Assembly: GCA_014526335.1 (NCBI GenBank)
Contig: JACTAT010000201.1
Coordinates: forward strand, 51,501-115,500
Direction: 5' to 3'
Source: Chrysaora quinquecirrha
Taxonomy: Eukaryota; Cnidaria; Scyphozoa; Semaeostomeae; Pelagiidae
Length of the DNA: 64,000 nucleotides
The notes under the pieces were generated by a model. The model ran no database searches, had not been told where the DNA came from, and saw only the letters and a list, made by a program, of their open reading frames with translations. Positions 1 through 10,691 of the stretch are shown in pieces; the stretch's first letter is position 1; every line of letters begins with the position of its first letter. Made by a program: the position numbers and the translations under genes.

Positions 1-133
1 GTGGTGAAAATGGAAAATCTCAAACCCTTGGATTTGATGTGTTTGTAATGCTGGTTCCAAATGTGCATAACCAAATAATAGCAAGCGTTGTTTTGCAATG
101 ACATAGTGGTAAAGGAATTTTGCAGACATTTAC

Positions 134-290
134 CTGTTCTTTCAAAGCAAGGAGATGGTACTCTTTCAAAATTTGTGGCAGTGTTGGTGCACTTGGACTC
201 TCAATCCATTCTCTTCTATATTTAAAAGTTTCGGACAATATATCATTTTTTCTGAATGGTTTGCATTTTTTCTCTTCATCTCCTCAACTA
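134..290 (-). CDS. Possible host exon, SAMD3-like C-terminal region
   Basis: Read on the minus strand this is an open segment with the motif TFKYRREWIES, followed by a proline-flanked leucine-rich stretch and a good splice donor (CAG|GTAAATG, donor at 128-133). The pattern of an aromatic-x-x-RR-x-WI helix followed by 'P..L..IL..Y.LL' resembles the C-terminal region shared by SAMD3-like uncharacterised animal proteins; this family link is from memory and weak. The 5' limit of the exon is uncertain. It probably belongs with the exon at 1,075-1,349, which lies upstream on the same strand. No promoter or terminal exon is visible. Confidence 0.3.
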
Positions 291-1074
291 AAACGAGAAC
301 CCTTTATTAGAATGAGAAACTTTTTGTAAGTGCAAATAATAACTCAATAGGATAACTCATCAAAAACACCAAGAAAGTAAATGAAACCAGTTACCCCTTT
401 CATTTGTGTTGCTGTCATTCAAAGGTAACTTTAACCTTTTCTTTTCCTTTCTCATCTGTACCGGTGGTTGAACTTTTCTATTAATGTATTCTAATGCCTT
501 CATAATATTTCCCCCCCTGCCTTGGTTTGTGATGAAAGAGTAATGACTAAAAGAAGAAGAGAAATGAAAAACGTTTATGTGATAAAAGGCTGCAATATAT
601 TTATAGGTTACTGAAAATAAAGATTGATGAAAATGAAAAGTCTGGAAGTTCTGTTTTTTCAGAAGTATGGTTTCTGTATAGTCTTAAATGATGCTTCATT
701 GGTCTTCTCATGACAGTGAATGGGTTGGTTAGAAGTGGGGAAAGAATTTCCACATCAATTCTATCCTGCCCATCCTTGTCAATATGGCAATATGGGGGTG
801 ATTTAATGGATTAAACACCTTGTTTTGTTTTTGAATTCCATAAAGCAGAGGAAAACATGCACAATTTTTTATAAGAAAACTGGCTTGGGGCCTAGCTCTA
901 AAAGTTTCTTAACAGTTTCTTAATTTATTGAAATCACTTGCAGTAAAAATGTGTTATTGAATTAAATGGAATTAGCCACCAAGAAATCGCACAGAAATGC
1001 TTGAGAAATAATTACTATCTCCACAACTGTGAAATCAGTATGTTGGAAAACTGACACAAAAATTTCTTAAGTTA
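291..1074. other. Intergenic or intronic AT-rich sequence
   Basis: No supported coding region, RNA gene or structured repeat is seen. If the two flanking minus-strand exons belong to one gene, this is its intron. Confidence 0.4.
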
Positions 1075-1349
1075 CTTAACTACTTCCTCCTAGTTCTAAA
1101 AGTTTCTTAATTTTTGGGGTGTCGAGTACTAGGTTACTCATAAACTGGTTTCCTGTATAAAACAACATGTATTTGTCATGACCTCTAATTAGGCAACTGA
1201 GGAAAGGGAAACACTTAAGTTGAAATATTGTCAGCACATCTTGCTCAAGCTGGAAAAGGCTAACAATATCAACATCACTGTCTGCCATATCTTTAAAAAC
1301 TTCTATTAAGTGTTTGGCAAGCCCAATTTCCGTTGCAGTACTTGGGTAG
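1075..1349 (-). CDS. Possible host exon, SAMD3-like protein
   Basis: An open minus-strand segment of about 90 codons begins after a good splice acceptor (TTGATATAG|CTACCC) and reads YPSTATEIGLAKHLIEVF before a longer hydrophobic and charged stretch ending at a TAA stop near 1,075. A 'YP....A..L...F' start is typical of one exon of SAMD3-like animal proteins, and the order relative to the exon at 134-290 would be correct for that family. Only the 5' half of this exon is present in the second copy (52,031-52,163) because the gap cuts it. The identification is inference; it may be a pseudo-exon. Confidence 0.3.
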
Positions 1350-2560
1350 CTATATCAATGAAAAACTATACTGTTATAAAATTAACATAGATATAACCCA
1401 AACATAAATAAATTTAGTTTATAAAAATAACCAACAAGCCCAAAATTCAACATGACTAAACTCAGATATTCTTACCCTTCTTATCATTTGACGGACTTTT
1501 GCCAGCATGGCTGAGATTTTGTACCATTAACAATCTTAATGAATCAAGCATTTCAGTGAAATTTTGCATATTTACTTGTGTTTTATAGGAATGCAACAAT
1601 TACAACAAAAGTCATTGGAAACAAACCTTATTTTCAATGCATCCTTTTGAATATTTTAGCTCAAAACTTGAAAAAGACTCGTTAAAGTTTACTCATCTAG
1701 CAATGCTAAACCCTTTGAAATAAATATTGAAGAAAGTTGAGAAGTTTAAATATGGGATTCCTGGGAGAAATTGTCAGTCTTGCCTCTTATCTTTTCGATT
1801 TCATGTGTAAATCTGTATTTATGCATCATTTTCTGATACAATTGTTTCTTTTTACCAAAAACATAGTATTTGTAGCTTTTGTGCCTTTTGCTGCAAAATA
1901 CTGCATTCTAGAATTTTTGCTAAAAAGTTATACTAGAAAATTTGATACTGAACACCTGAAATATCTATGAAAGTTTCAATACTAGGCCAGAAAAATATTC
2001 TTATTAGAAAAAATGGGTATTTAACTTGAAATAGAATATGCTATAATATGCACAATTCTTGCTTTGTTACTTTGTTCTGTCGTCTGTTGCTCTGATGAAG
2101 GTAGAAACAATGCCTCGTTACAATCGTTTTCCTTATTTTTTTTTATCGCAGACATGTAGGCAGAGATGGTCCTTAACCTACATATACATTTAAATTTTAA
2201 GAAATTTTCAATAATTAAATTGTTCTAAATTATTCAGTCCAGTTCAAGTTTGAAAAAAATCCTATTATATCTACAAATTCTACAGCATTAGGATTGAAAA
2301 TCTATAACTTTTCTTGAAGTTTCCCAAATCTTCCCACCTCAATCTGCAGGTTATGTGCACTAAGGAGAAGTTTTGCAAAAGAACTCCTCATAGCAAAATC
2401 ATCGATTATATCAAGATACGACTTTCAAAATTTTTTTCAAAATTTCATTTTTTTGTTCAGAACTATCTGTTGTCTCATGTTTTCCCTATTCAAAATGCCT
2501 ATGTATTTTGTTTTTGATTTTGGATTTTCTACCATATTCTGTAACAACTAGCCAATGCCC
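1350..2560. other. Non-coding AT-rich region
   Basis: Only short open frames without family features are present (for example a hydrophobic 77-codon frame at 1,737-1,970). Nothing here supports a gene. It is repeated unchanged at 52,164-53,374. Confidence 0.5.
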
Positions 2561-2569
2561 ATCTCTGAC

Positions 2570-2646
2570 CACTGCCTCATAGAACCTCTGCCTCAAGGAC
2601 CTCTGCCTGAAGGACTTCTGCCTTAAGAGCCTCTGCCTCAACAAAC
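2570..2646. repeat. Short tandem repeat, about 18 bp
   Basis: Four to five degenerate copies of a unit like CCTCTGCCTCAAGGA follow one another. They sit just upstream of the longer 51-bp minisatellite and recur at 53,384-53,460. Confidence 0.7.
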
Positions 2647-2869
2647 CCTGCTTTTCCACTTAGCTCCTAGTTTCTAATCTTGAGTATTTGTCCTAGTCCA
2701 GGTTCTCTTTTCCTTGTGCCAATCACATTTCTCTTCCTCTGTTTTATTCCAAGGTCCTTAGTCCACAATGATGTTACTAAGTTTCAAATTAGGTAATCGA
2801 CAGTAGTTCTCTTTGTCTATGGTCTCTTCCTTCAATAGTCTTGAAATAACTAATCGTCTCCAATCCCAT

Positions 2870-3735
2870 TCCTTGGTCCTGTTCCTCAGTCTTGATATTG
2901 TTCAGATTTTCTATCACATTCCTTGGTCCTCTTCCTCAGACTTTTAACTGTTCATGTTCCTTAATCCTGAAATCATTCATTGGGTCCAGTCCAATTTCTT
3001 TGTCCTTTTTCTTATTCCTGAAATTACTGATAGTCTTCAGTCCTGTTCCTTTATCCTGTTCCTTAGTCCTAAAATTATTCATGGTCTTCATTCCCGTTCC
3101 TTCATCTTGTTCCTTAGTCCTGAATTTATTCAGGGTTTTCAGTCCCATTCCTTAGTCCTGTTCCTCAGTCCTGAAATTACTCATGGTCTTCAATCCCATT
3201 CCCTAGTCCTGTTCCTCAGTCCTGAAATTACTCATAGTCTGGCATCCTATTCCTTAGTCCTGTTCCTCATTCTTGAATTACTCATGGTCTTCAGTGCTGT
3301 TCCTTATTCCTGTTTCTCAGTCCTGAAATTACTCATGGTCTTTTGTCCCATTCATAAGGCCTGTTCCTCAGTCCTTAAATTACTCATGGTCTTCAGTCCC
3401 ATTCCTTAGTCCTGTGCCTCAGTCCTGAAATTACTCATGGTTTTCAGCCCCATTCCTTAGTGCTGTTCCTCAGTCCTGAAATTACTCGTGGTGTTCAGTT
3501 CTGTTCCTAATTCCTGTTTCTCAGCCCTGAAATTATTCATGGTCTTCAGTCCCATTGTTTAGTCCTGTTCCTCAGTCCTGAAATTACTCATGGTCTTCAG
3601 TTCCACTAATTTATTCTGTTTCTCAGTCCTGAAATTACTCGGTCTTAAATCCCATTCCTTAGCCCTGTTCTTCAGTCCTGAAACTATTCATGGTATTCAG
3701 CCCTCTTCCTTAGTTCTGTTCCTCGGCATGTTTCT
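2870..3735. repeat. 51-bp minisatellite
   Basis: About 17 degenerate units of 51 bp carry the recurring words TCCTGAAATTACTCATGG, TCTTCAGTCCCATTCC and TTAGTCCTGTTCCTCAG. Because 51 is divisible by three, one strand stays open over long stretches (such as 2,954-3,409), but these frames are repeat artefacts, not genes. Units become more divergent at both ends. A second copy lies at 53,684-54,549. Confidence 0.9.
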
Positions 3736-5900
3736 AAGCCATTTAGTTAGTCAATTTTTTCGTTTTGTTGAAAGTTTTAGCTTTCTAGGCGTCCTTATTT
3801 CCTTCCTTCTGAAATGATCCTTGATAAAAAGTGTAGCAATAAAAAAGATTGAACACATTCTCCGTCTAATCATGGAGATTCGGTCCTGTGTGAGGAACTC
3901 AGGTTTACTGCAGGATACTGTTTGTCTTTTGGTCGTTTAGTAGTCCTGTTTGTCTTTTAGCAGTTTTATTGTCCTGTTTCATACTACATAGTCAGATACT
4001 GCTATCAAGCCAGCTTATACTTCAGGATGACATTTGGTTTTGATGACTTTCAAATGAACTCTTTACAAACATTTTCAAAAGGGTTTTTGTTTTGCTTTGA
4101 TTGAAACACAATTCTGAATAAGCCTTTTAAATCAGGTAATGGCATTTTGTTTCAATTGAAAGGGATAAAAGCATTAACATGATGCGATTGAAGCCGGGGG
4201 ACTGAATTTTCCTGTAAATATCAACGTTAAAACCTTTTTAGATCTAGAAAAGTTGTTATTTCCTAGTAAATAATCCAGGTATACATGAAAATTAGTAGAT
4301 ATATTCAGTCAGCTTCGTTACTTGTAGTCATCATTATGCTTGTTAGGGAGACAAACAACCTAAAGTCTGGTGACCGTTTCAATCACAAATCTCTATGTCT
4401 TGAACGCATGTGCAGTAATGTTTTTCTCAAGTTTCGTTTGAAGAGAATATCGATTTCAAATTTCAGTAATGGCGGACATCAATGAGCGTTGATGGGAGAA
4501 GCAAGGCGTTGGAAGATCTCCATAAACGTAGGCACTGGAAAGGATGAAAATTCTATCCAATGCATATTAGATGGCGTTTTCTCCAATGACGTCCTTATTC
4601 CAAAAGAGTTCCATAGAATTTGTGAAATTTTACTGTCTTTTCAAGTCCTTAGCATATGAATATGCCAAGCCAGACTTGTTCAAAATTGACATCAAGCTCT
4701 TGCTACAAGTTAGAGATGCTTCGTTTGAAATAGCATTATGGACAGGGTTGATGATTCTATAATCATTTCTTGTCTGATGGAGTTTATTACAATACATTTA
4801 AATGATGAAGTTCTATCTGCGACAACATCACAAAAGCAGAATGAAAGGAATACTACATATTTCTGTCCCAACTCTGAAGTCAGATACTAAGCTTTCGTTG
4901 CTGTCAATTGATTTTAACACTGTCAGGTGTTTTGAAAAATGACATGACAAAAGACTAGCAGTGAAGAAGACGAGCGTTTCAGGAGGATGAGGCTTTCTCT
5001 TTTGTCCAAAAGCTCTCAAAAGATTTGCAAGCCTTCATTAACTTTTGAATGAAATTCATTCCTCAGTTTTGTTACAATATATTTGCTGTCATAATCAGGC
5101 TGAAAGCTTATTTAATTTATCTTTTGGCAATGCTCTTGAATAGATCTAAATGATTCAAAGTAGTTTTTGCAAGCTAATCAACAAAAAATTTTTGTAGCAA
5201 AAGTTTTTTCCACGCCAGATCATCCTTCTAATATTCATTTATGATCACACTGAAAAACAAACAGGTACATGATAAACTAATGATGTCACGTAGCCAAAGA
5301 TTTTGTAGTATGTTGGGGAAAATTTATTTGCAAGAATGGAACATATCTGAGATATTTTTTAAACCTGATTAAATTGTAAATAATTAAAGTGGTTGGTACT
5401 ATTTCATTGCTTACAAAATTTAACAAATCAGAAAAACTATAATTATCTTATATTATATTTCCAATATAGTGTTTAAGAAATGTGTTCAGGTCATAGTTGT
5501 AATTCTACCAACTATTCCAATGAAGGTGGCATATCAAGAGACTATTAGGATCATCCAAACCAGTCAGTCTAAAGAAAGTAATTGTAAGTTTTGTACTTTC
5601 CCAGTCTAGAATCTTACTTTGACGACCCCTTAGCTTTTTTCTAACAACTGGCTTCAGATTTGTTACATTATTGCATCCTGGAACTCAACTTTCTTCAGGA
5701 ACTTTGTTGCCATCACAACTAAAAAACTGGGTGTACTAGCTGCTGAGTTTATATTACCAACAATACTAGATTTTGATACATAGCAGTCTTATTGTGGATG
5801 GGAGAAAATCCTGCAGAAGAAAAAATCTCAACACCAGGTTCAGAAGATATTGAAGTTGACACCTTAGATTTCCCTATTGCAACACCTCAATGGGGGCTAG
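3736..5900. other. Non-coding region without recognised features
   Basis: Only short open frames with no conserved motif are present. One run near 4,471-4,620 could be a decayed exon, but the frame is soon broken and I cannot name a family. Confidence 0.4.
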
Positions 5901-5906
5901 ATGATT

Positions 5907-6167
5907 TCAAAGTTGATTCCGAGGCAGGATCATTTTGACAAGGTAAAGATAATTTCTGTCATGCACCATTAACATACTGATTGTCGTGCCTTTTGAGAAC
6001 ATACTTTCCATCCTTGATAACTTCAAACCTCTAAAATACAATAGGCAATGCCTGAAGTGATAGTGCCTCTTTTCCTTTACTTTACAATCAGGATGCTCAC
6101 AGGGCTTTCCAGGTGTTATTTCTTTTACAAAATAGTCAAAATGATCCTGCTCTTGGAAGACTGCCAC
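5907..6167 (-). pseudogene. Possible zinc-finger exon remnant
   Basis: The minus-strand frame contains CEHPDCKVKEKRHYHFRHC, a C-x4-C-x(8)-H-x-H-x3-C arrangement that looks like one zinc-binding unit of the 'HYHC' type found in some uncharacterised animal zinc-finger proteins. The residues after it do not keep a clear finger pattern, and the likely continuation lies in another frame. It could be a single exon of a lost gene or chance. The same sequence recurs at 56,721-56,981. Confidence 0.2.
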
Positions 6168-6762
6168 AGGCTTAAAAGGCTTAAAAAGAACAGGCTTAAA
6201 AACCCAAGTGGCCCTACACCAGCCTAACCTTCCTGCCTAAAACTAAGAGAACTTTGGACACTAGAACTGAATGTACTAATTTATGACAAAATTAAAATTT
6301 AGAATTAAGAAAATTTAAAACCTCCTAGGCCTTCCCAATCACCAAGACAGTGAAACTCATCGCGAAACCATTAGGTGTTGATGCAAATTCAGGCCGTTGT
6401 GTGCCTGCGTTCATGAAGCAAGACCATGATTGGTCCAAGACTTTAAACGAAAACAATAGTTTAGAACAATAGCAGCAGAGGTTCATCTCCCCAACAGATG
6501 CAGTAAGAAGAATTTAACATAGAGTAAGCAAGCAATCTACGTCTGGGATGTAGACAAAAGATTCTAATGGGGCAAGACAATGCCTTTTCTCTGTTTACCC
6601 CAGAAACGGTAGCAGTTAGAAAAGATATGGCAAGCCATGGCTCAACTCCAGAATAGGTTGCAGAGAAGGGTGCAGGTTTGAGAAGCGTAACATAAACTGC
6701 CACCGAGGAGATGGTCTGACAAAATTGTTGTCTTGACTACTACAAAATTAGTATTTCAGACT
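6168..6762. other. Non-coding region
   Basis: No supported gene. It ends at the GC-rich hairpin island. Confidence 0.4.
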
Positions 6763-6772
6763 AGCTCGGCCG

Positions 6773-6883
6773 CTCGCGCTACGCGCGAGGCGGCCATCGC
6801 TAGCTCCTGCGGAGGGCTTCGCCGCTTCGCGGCTCATGGCGACGCGCCGCGTCGCTCTGCTCGTAGCACGTGCTCCGCACGTG
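6773..6883. repeat. GC-rich island of five hairpins with 3-nt loops
   Basis: Within 111 bp of otherwise AT-rich DNA lie five perfect inverted repeats, each with a three-base loop: CTCGCGC-TAC-GCGCGAG (6,773-6,789), CTCC-TGC-GGAG (6,804-6,814), GCCGC-TTC-GCGGC (6,821-6,833), GCGACGC-GCC-GCGTCGC (6,839-6,855) and CACGTGC-TCC-GCACGTG (6,867-6,883). This is unlike any neighbouring sequence. It resembles the GC-cluster or double-hairpin elements described mainly from organelle genomes, but membership is not established. The matching island at 57,587-57,701 differs in sequence. Confidence 0.85.
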
Positions 6884-6893
6884 GTCTCGCTTA

Positions 6894-7339
6894 CTTGCAA
6901 ACTCGTTGGGAGGCTGATCTATGCACATAGTAGTCGGCTATGCAAGAAATAAGGTGACTGACGTCATACATGCGCAGGATTTTAGTTGCTGTGATCGTTG
7001 GTAAGAATAAAATGCATCACGTGAACATCCGACCTGAATGGGAAATTCGTACGGACAGAATAGGAATCTAGAGTGACGTCACGTAACAGGAGGCTTTCCG
7101 TTTGAAATGTTATTGTTGAGGGTAAAAAGGCTCATGTGACCATCACAGCTGAGTGGGTAGCTCATAAGGAGGAAATAAGAATCTAGACTGGCGTTATGCA
7201 CAAGGGGGGTTTAGAATTGTAACCTTTCTCCTGGGGGTAAACAGGATAAAGTGAAATGTGGATGACATGGGAATGTAATATGACAGAGTAAATATCGCAA
7301 ACATCACTGACTATGCAAACATCGTTGCTAAGGGTGCAT
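6894..7339. other. Unique spacer before the 8-bp array
   Basis: No gene is supported. The open minus-strand frame that runs through here comes from the adjacent tandem array. Confidence 0.4.
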
Positions 7340-9868
7340 TTGCTTAGTTGCTCGGTTGCCCAGTTGCCCCATTGCTCTGGTTGCCCAGGTGGTAAGTTGC
7401 CCTGTTGCTCATTTCCCCATTTCTCACTTGCCCTGTTGCTTGGTTTCCCAGTGGCTAAGTTGCTCACTTGCCTAATTGCTTGGTTGCCCTGTTGCTGATT
7501 GGTTCGGTTTATTGGCTCAAAGTTACTCGGATTCCCAGTTGTCCGGTTGCCCAGTTGCAGCGTTGCTCTGGTTTTCCAGGTACTCGGTGACCCGGTTGCT
7601 GATTTGCTCGGTTGCTTGGTTCCCAGTTGTTCAGTTTCCCAGCTTCCCAGTTGCCCAGTTGCTTGGTTTCCCAGTTGGCCAATTGCTGGGTTGTTCAGTT
7701 GCGCCGTTGCTCTGGCTGCCCAGTTGGTCTGTTGCCGAGATGCTGACTTGCCAAGTTGCACGGCTTCCCAGTTGCACAGTTGCTCTGGTTGCCCAGTTGC
7801 TCAGTTGCCCAGTTGCCAAGTTGCTCATTTCCCCATTCTCGGTTGGACTGTTGCGCCGTTGGGTGGTTTCCCAGTTGCGAAGTTGTCAAGTTGCTCAGTT
7901 CCTCACTTGCCCGTTTGCTTGGTTGCCCTGTTGCTGATTTGCTGGGTTGCTCGGTTTTCAGTTGCCCAGTTGCTCGGTTGCCCAGTTGCGACGTTACTCT
8001 GGTTGCCCAGGTGTTCAGTTGCCCAGTTGCTCGGTTGACCTGTTGCAGCGTTGCTTGGTGGTCCAGCTGTGGAGTTTCCCAGTTGCCAAATGTCTTGGTT
8101 TCCAAGTTGCTCCGTTGCCCTGTTGCTTAGTTGCCGAGCTGCAGGGTTTCCGATTTGCCACGTTGACAAGTTGCTTAGTTGCACACTTGCCCAATTGCTT
8201 GGCTGCCGTGTTGCTGATTTGCTCGGTAACTTGGTTCCTAGTGGTTCAGTTTCCCAGTTGCCCAGTTGCTCGGTTGCTCAGTGGCGCCGTTGCTCTGGTT
8301 GCCCAGTTGCCCAGATGCTGACTTGCCAAACTGCTTGGTTGCGGTGTTGCTCCGTTGCTTGATTTCCCAGCTGCGCGGTTTCCCAGTTGCTTAGTTTCTC
8401 AGTTGTGCACTTGTTCATTTACCCAACTGCCTGGTTGCCCTGTTGCTGATTTGCTCGGTTGCTTGTTTCCCAGTTGTTTAGTTTCCCAGCTTCCCAGTTG
8501 GCCAGTTGCTTTGTTTCCCAGTTGCCCAGTTGTGACCTTGCTCTGGTTGCCCAGGTGCTTAGTTGCCCAGTTGCTCCCTTGCGCAATTGCTCGGTTGCCC
8601 TGTTGCAGCGTTGCTTGGTTGCCAAGCTGTGGAGTTTCCTAGTTGCCAAATGTCTTGGTTTCCCAGTTGCCCATTTCTTCGGTTGCCCTGTTGGTTGGTT
8701 GCTGAGCTTCAGGGTTTCCCAGTTGCCACGTTGACAGGTTGCTCACTTGCCCAATGGCTTAGCTGCCCTGTTGCTGATTTGCTTGGTTGCTTGGTTCCCA
8801 GTTGTTCAGTTTCCGAGCTTCCCAGTTGCCCAGTTGCTCGGATACTCAGTTGCACCGTTGCTCTGGTTGCCAAGTTGCTAAATTGCCCAGATGCTGACTT
8901 GCCAAACTGCTTGGTTGCGGTGTTGCTCCGTTGCTTGATTTCCCAGCTGCGCGGTTTCCCAGTTGCCCAGTTTCTCAGTTTTTCAGTTGCTCAGTTGCCC
9001 AGTTGTTCATTTGCCCTTTCTGGCTGGTTGCCCTGTTGCTGATTTGCTCGGTTAGCTACTTGGTTCCCAGTTGTTCAGTTTCCCAGCTTCCCAGTTGGCC
9101 AGTTGCTTGGTTTCCCAGTTGGCCAGTTGCTCGGTTGCTCAGTTGCACAGTTGCTCTGGTTACCCAGTTGCTGAGTTGCCCAGTTGCCAAGTTGCTAGTT
9201 TCCCCATTCTCGGTTGGCCTGTTGCACCGTTGGGTGGTTTCCCTGTTCCGAAGTTGTCAAGTTGCTCAGTTCCTCACTTACCCAATTGCTTGGTTTCCAG
9301 TTGCCGAGATGCTCGGTTGCCCAGTTGCGATGTTGCTCTTGTTGCCCAGGTGCTCAGTTGCCCAGTTGCCCCCTTGCGCAATTGCCCGGTTGCAGCGTTG
9401 CTTGCTTGCTCAGCTGTGGAGTTTCCCAGTTGCCAAATGTCTTTGTTTCCAAGTTGCCCAGTTGCTCGGTTGCCCTGTTGCTTGTTTGCCGAGTTTCGGG
9501 ATTTCTCAGTTGCCACGTTGAAAAGTTGCTCAGTTGCCCAGTTGCTGACTTGGCCAATTGCTTGGCTGCCGTGTTGCTGATTTGCTCCGTTGCTTGGTTG
9601 CCCAGTTGCTCAGTTGGCCAGTCGCTCGGTTGCGCTGTTGCTTCGTGATTTTGTTATGAAGATGCCTAGTTACTTGGCTGCCCAGTTGCTAGTTTGCTTT
9701 ATTTCCTAGTTTGTCAGTTGCTCAGTTGCCCAGTTGCTGGGTTGCGTACTTGCTCTGTTGCCCAGTTGTGTAGCTGCTCGGTTGCCCAGTTGCTTGGCTG
9801 CTCTGTTGGTTAGTTGCCGAGTTGCAGAGCTGCTCGTTTGCCCAGTTGCCGAGTTGCCGTGTTGCTTA
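7340..9868. repeat. Degenerate 8-bp tandem array (GTTGCYCR)
   Basis: About 2.5 kb is built from an 8-bp unit, mostly alternating GTTGCCCA and GTTGCTCG, with many variants. Longer phrases recur irregularly every 200-500 bp (for example GCTGATTTGCTCGGTTGC at several places and CCAGTTGCCAAATGTCTTGG three times), showing a higher-order structure created by segmental expansion. The unit lacks stop codons in several phases, so many long frames rich in Cys-Pro-Val or Gln-Leu-Gly-Asn appear on both strands; none is a gene. The BEL element at 9,869-17,091 is inserted in it, and a remnant of the array continues at 17,092. Confidence 0.93.
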
Positions 9869-10664
9869 TGTAGAAAAGCCTGCCTTCGATTCAATTCTTG
9901 GCCCGAAAGCCTGCAGGCTAGATACTCAAAAACTGAGTTCAAACGAAACGAATCTTAGGTTCGGATCAAACGACAAAATCAAAGAGGACTGTATAATGTT
10001 CGAATAAAACAACAACGAAATTCTAAATACTAAAACAACACAGAATAGAGTACGCAATTGTAACCCAATCTAAATACAATTAAACGACAACGAAAAACAA
10101 AGACTATCAACATCAACGATTCAGTACGATTTCAAACACGATAAGGAATTTTGTCACCTGGTGGTATTCGTCAATACTTCCTTTCCATTTACAGTTCCAT
10201 ATTCAGCAGAGTAATATTTATATCCTTTCAATGCAAGTGTTTAAGTCTTGTCAAAAATCCAAATTCCCTTCAGCGATAAATTCTTTTCAATAAAGTTCAG
10301 TTATAAAATCCAGCGAGCATATATCAAACGACTATTTCCAAGAGTAGCTTATATCACAAGAGTGTATCCAAATCCAAGAGTATATTCAGCGAGTGTATCC
10401 ATAAACAAGAGTATATCAAATAAGTTTACGTGTTTCATCAAAGTAAGTTCATAGTTTCATAGTTCAGCAGTTTAAACACGTTCGATGAATCCAACGATTT
10501 CAATGTCTACTTCACGATTCAAGACTCAAAATTCAAGACAAAAAACAAACAACCTCAGAATCCATCAAAACAAGGCAATAAAATTCCTCGACATGCATGC
10601 TTCAAAAGAACCAATCAACAAACCATCAGGGTTGACGCACGTAACTAATTCGATTTATTGTACA
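9869..10664 (-). repeat. BEL 3' LTR
   Basis: On the element's strand it starts TGTACAATAAATCG and ends CTTTTCTACA. It matches 16,295-17,091 along its length with about nine substitutions or single-base indels seen by eye. Confidence 0.95.
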
Positions 10665-10675
10665 CTCCCCCCTTG
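10665..10675 (-). promoter_or_regulatory. Polypurine tract
   Basis: The element strand reads CAAGGGGGGAG directly next to the 3' LTR, the position and composition expected for priming plus-strand DNA synthesis in LTR retrotransposons. Confidence 0.85.
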
Positions 10676-10691
10676 ACCAGTTCAGTATCAC

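Noticed and set aside
2084..2115. Hammerhead-like core (CTGATGA followed by GAAAC)
   Set aside because: I could not find a plausible stem II or pairing flanks; the match is likely chance.
2870..3735. Regularly spaced repeats resembling a CRISPR array
   Set aside because: The 51-bp units are contiguous and diverged along their whole length, without distinct repeat and unique-spacer parts, and the genome is animal.
6733..6930. Open frame through the GC island
   Set aside because: The frame exists only because of the hairpin GC content and is not kept between the two copies.
7340..9868. Long open frames rich in Cys-Pro-Val or Gln-Leu-Gly-Asn on both strands
   Set aside because: They arise because the 8-bp unit lacks stop codons in several phases; frames overlap on both strands and show no domain.
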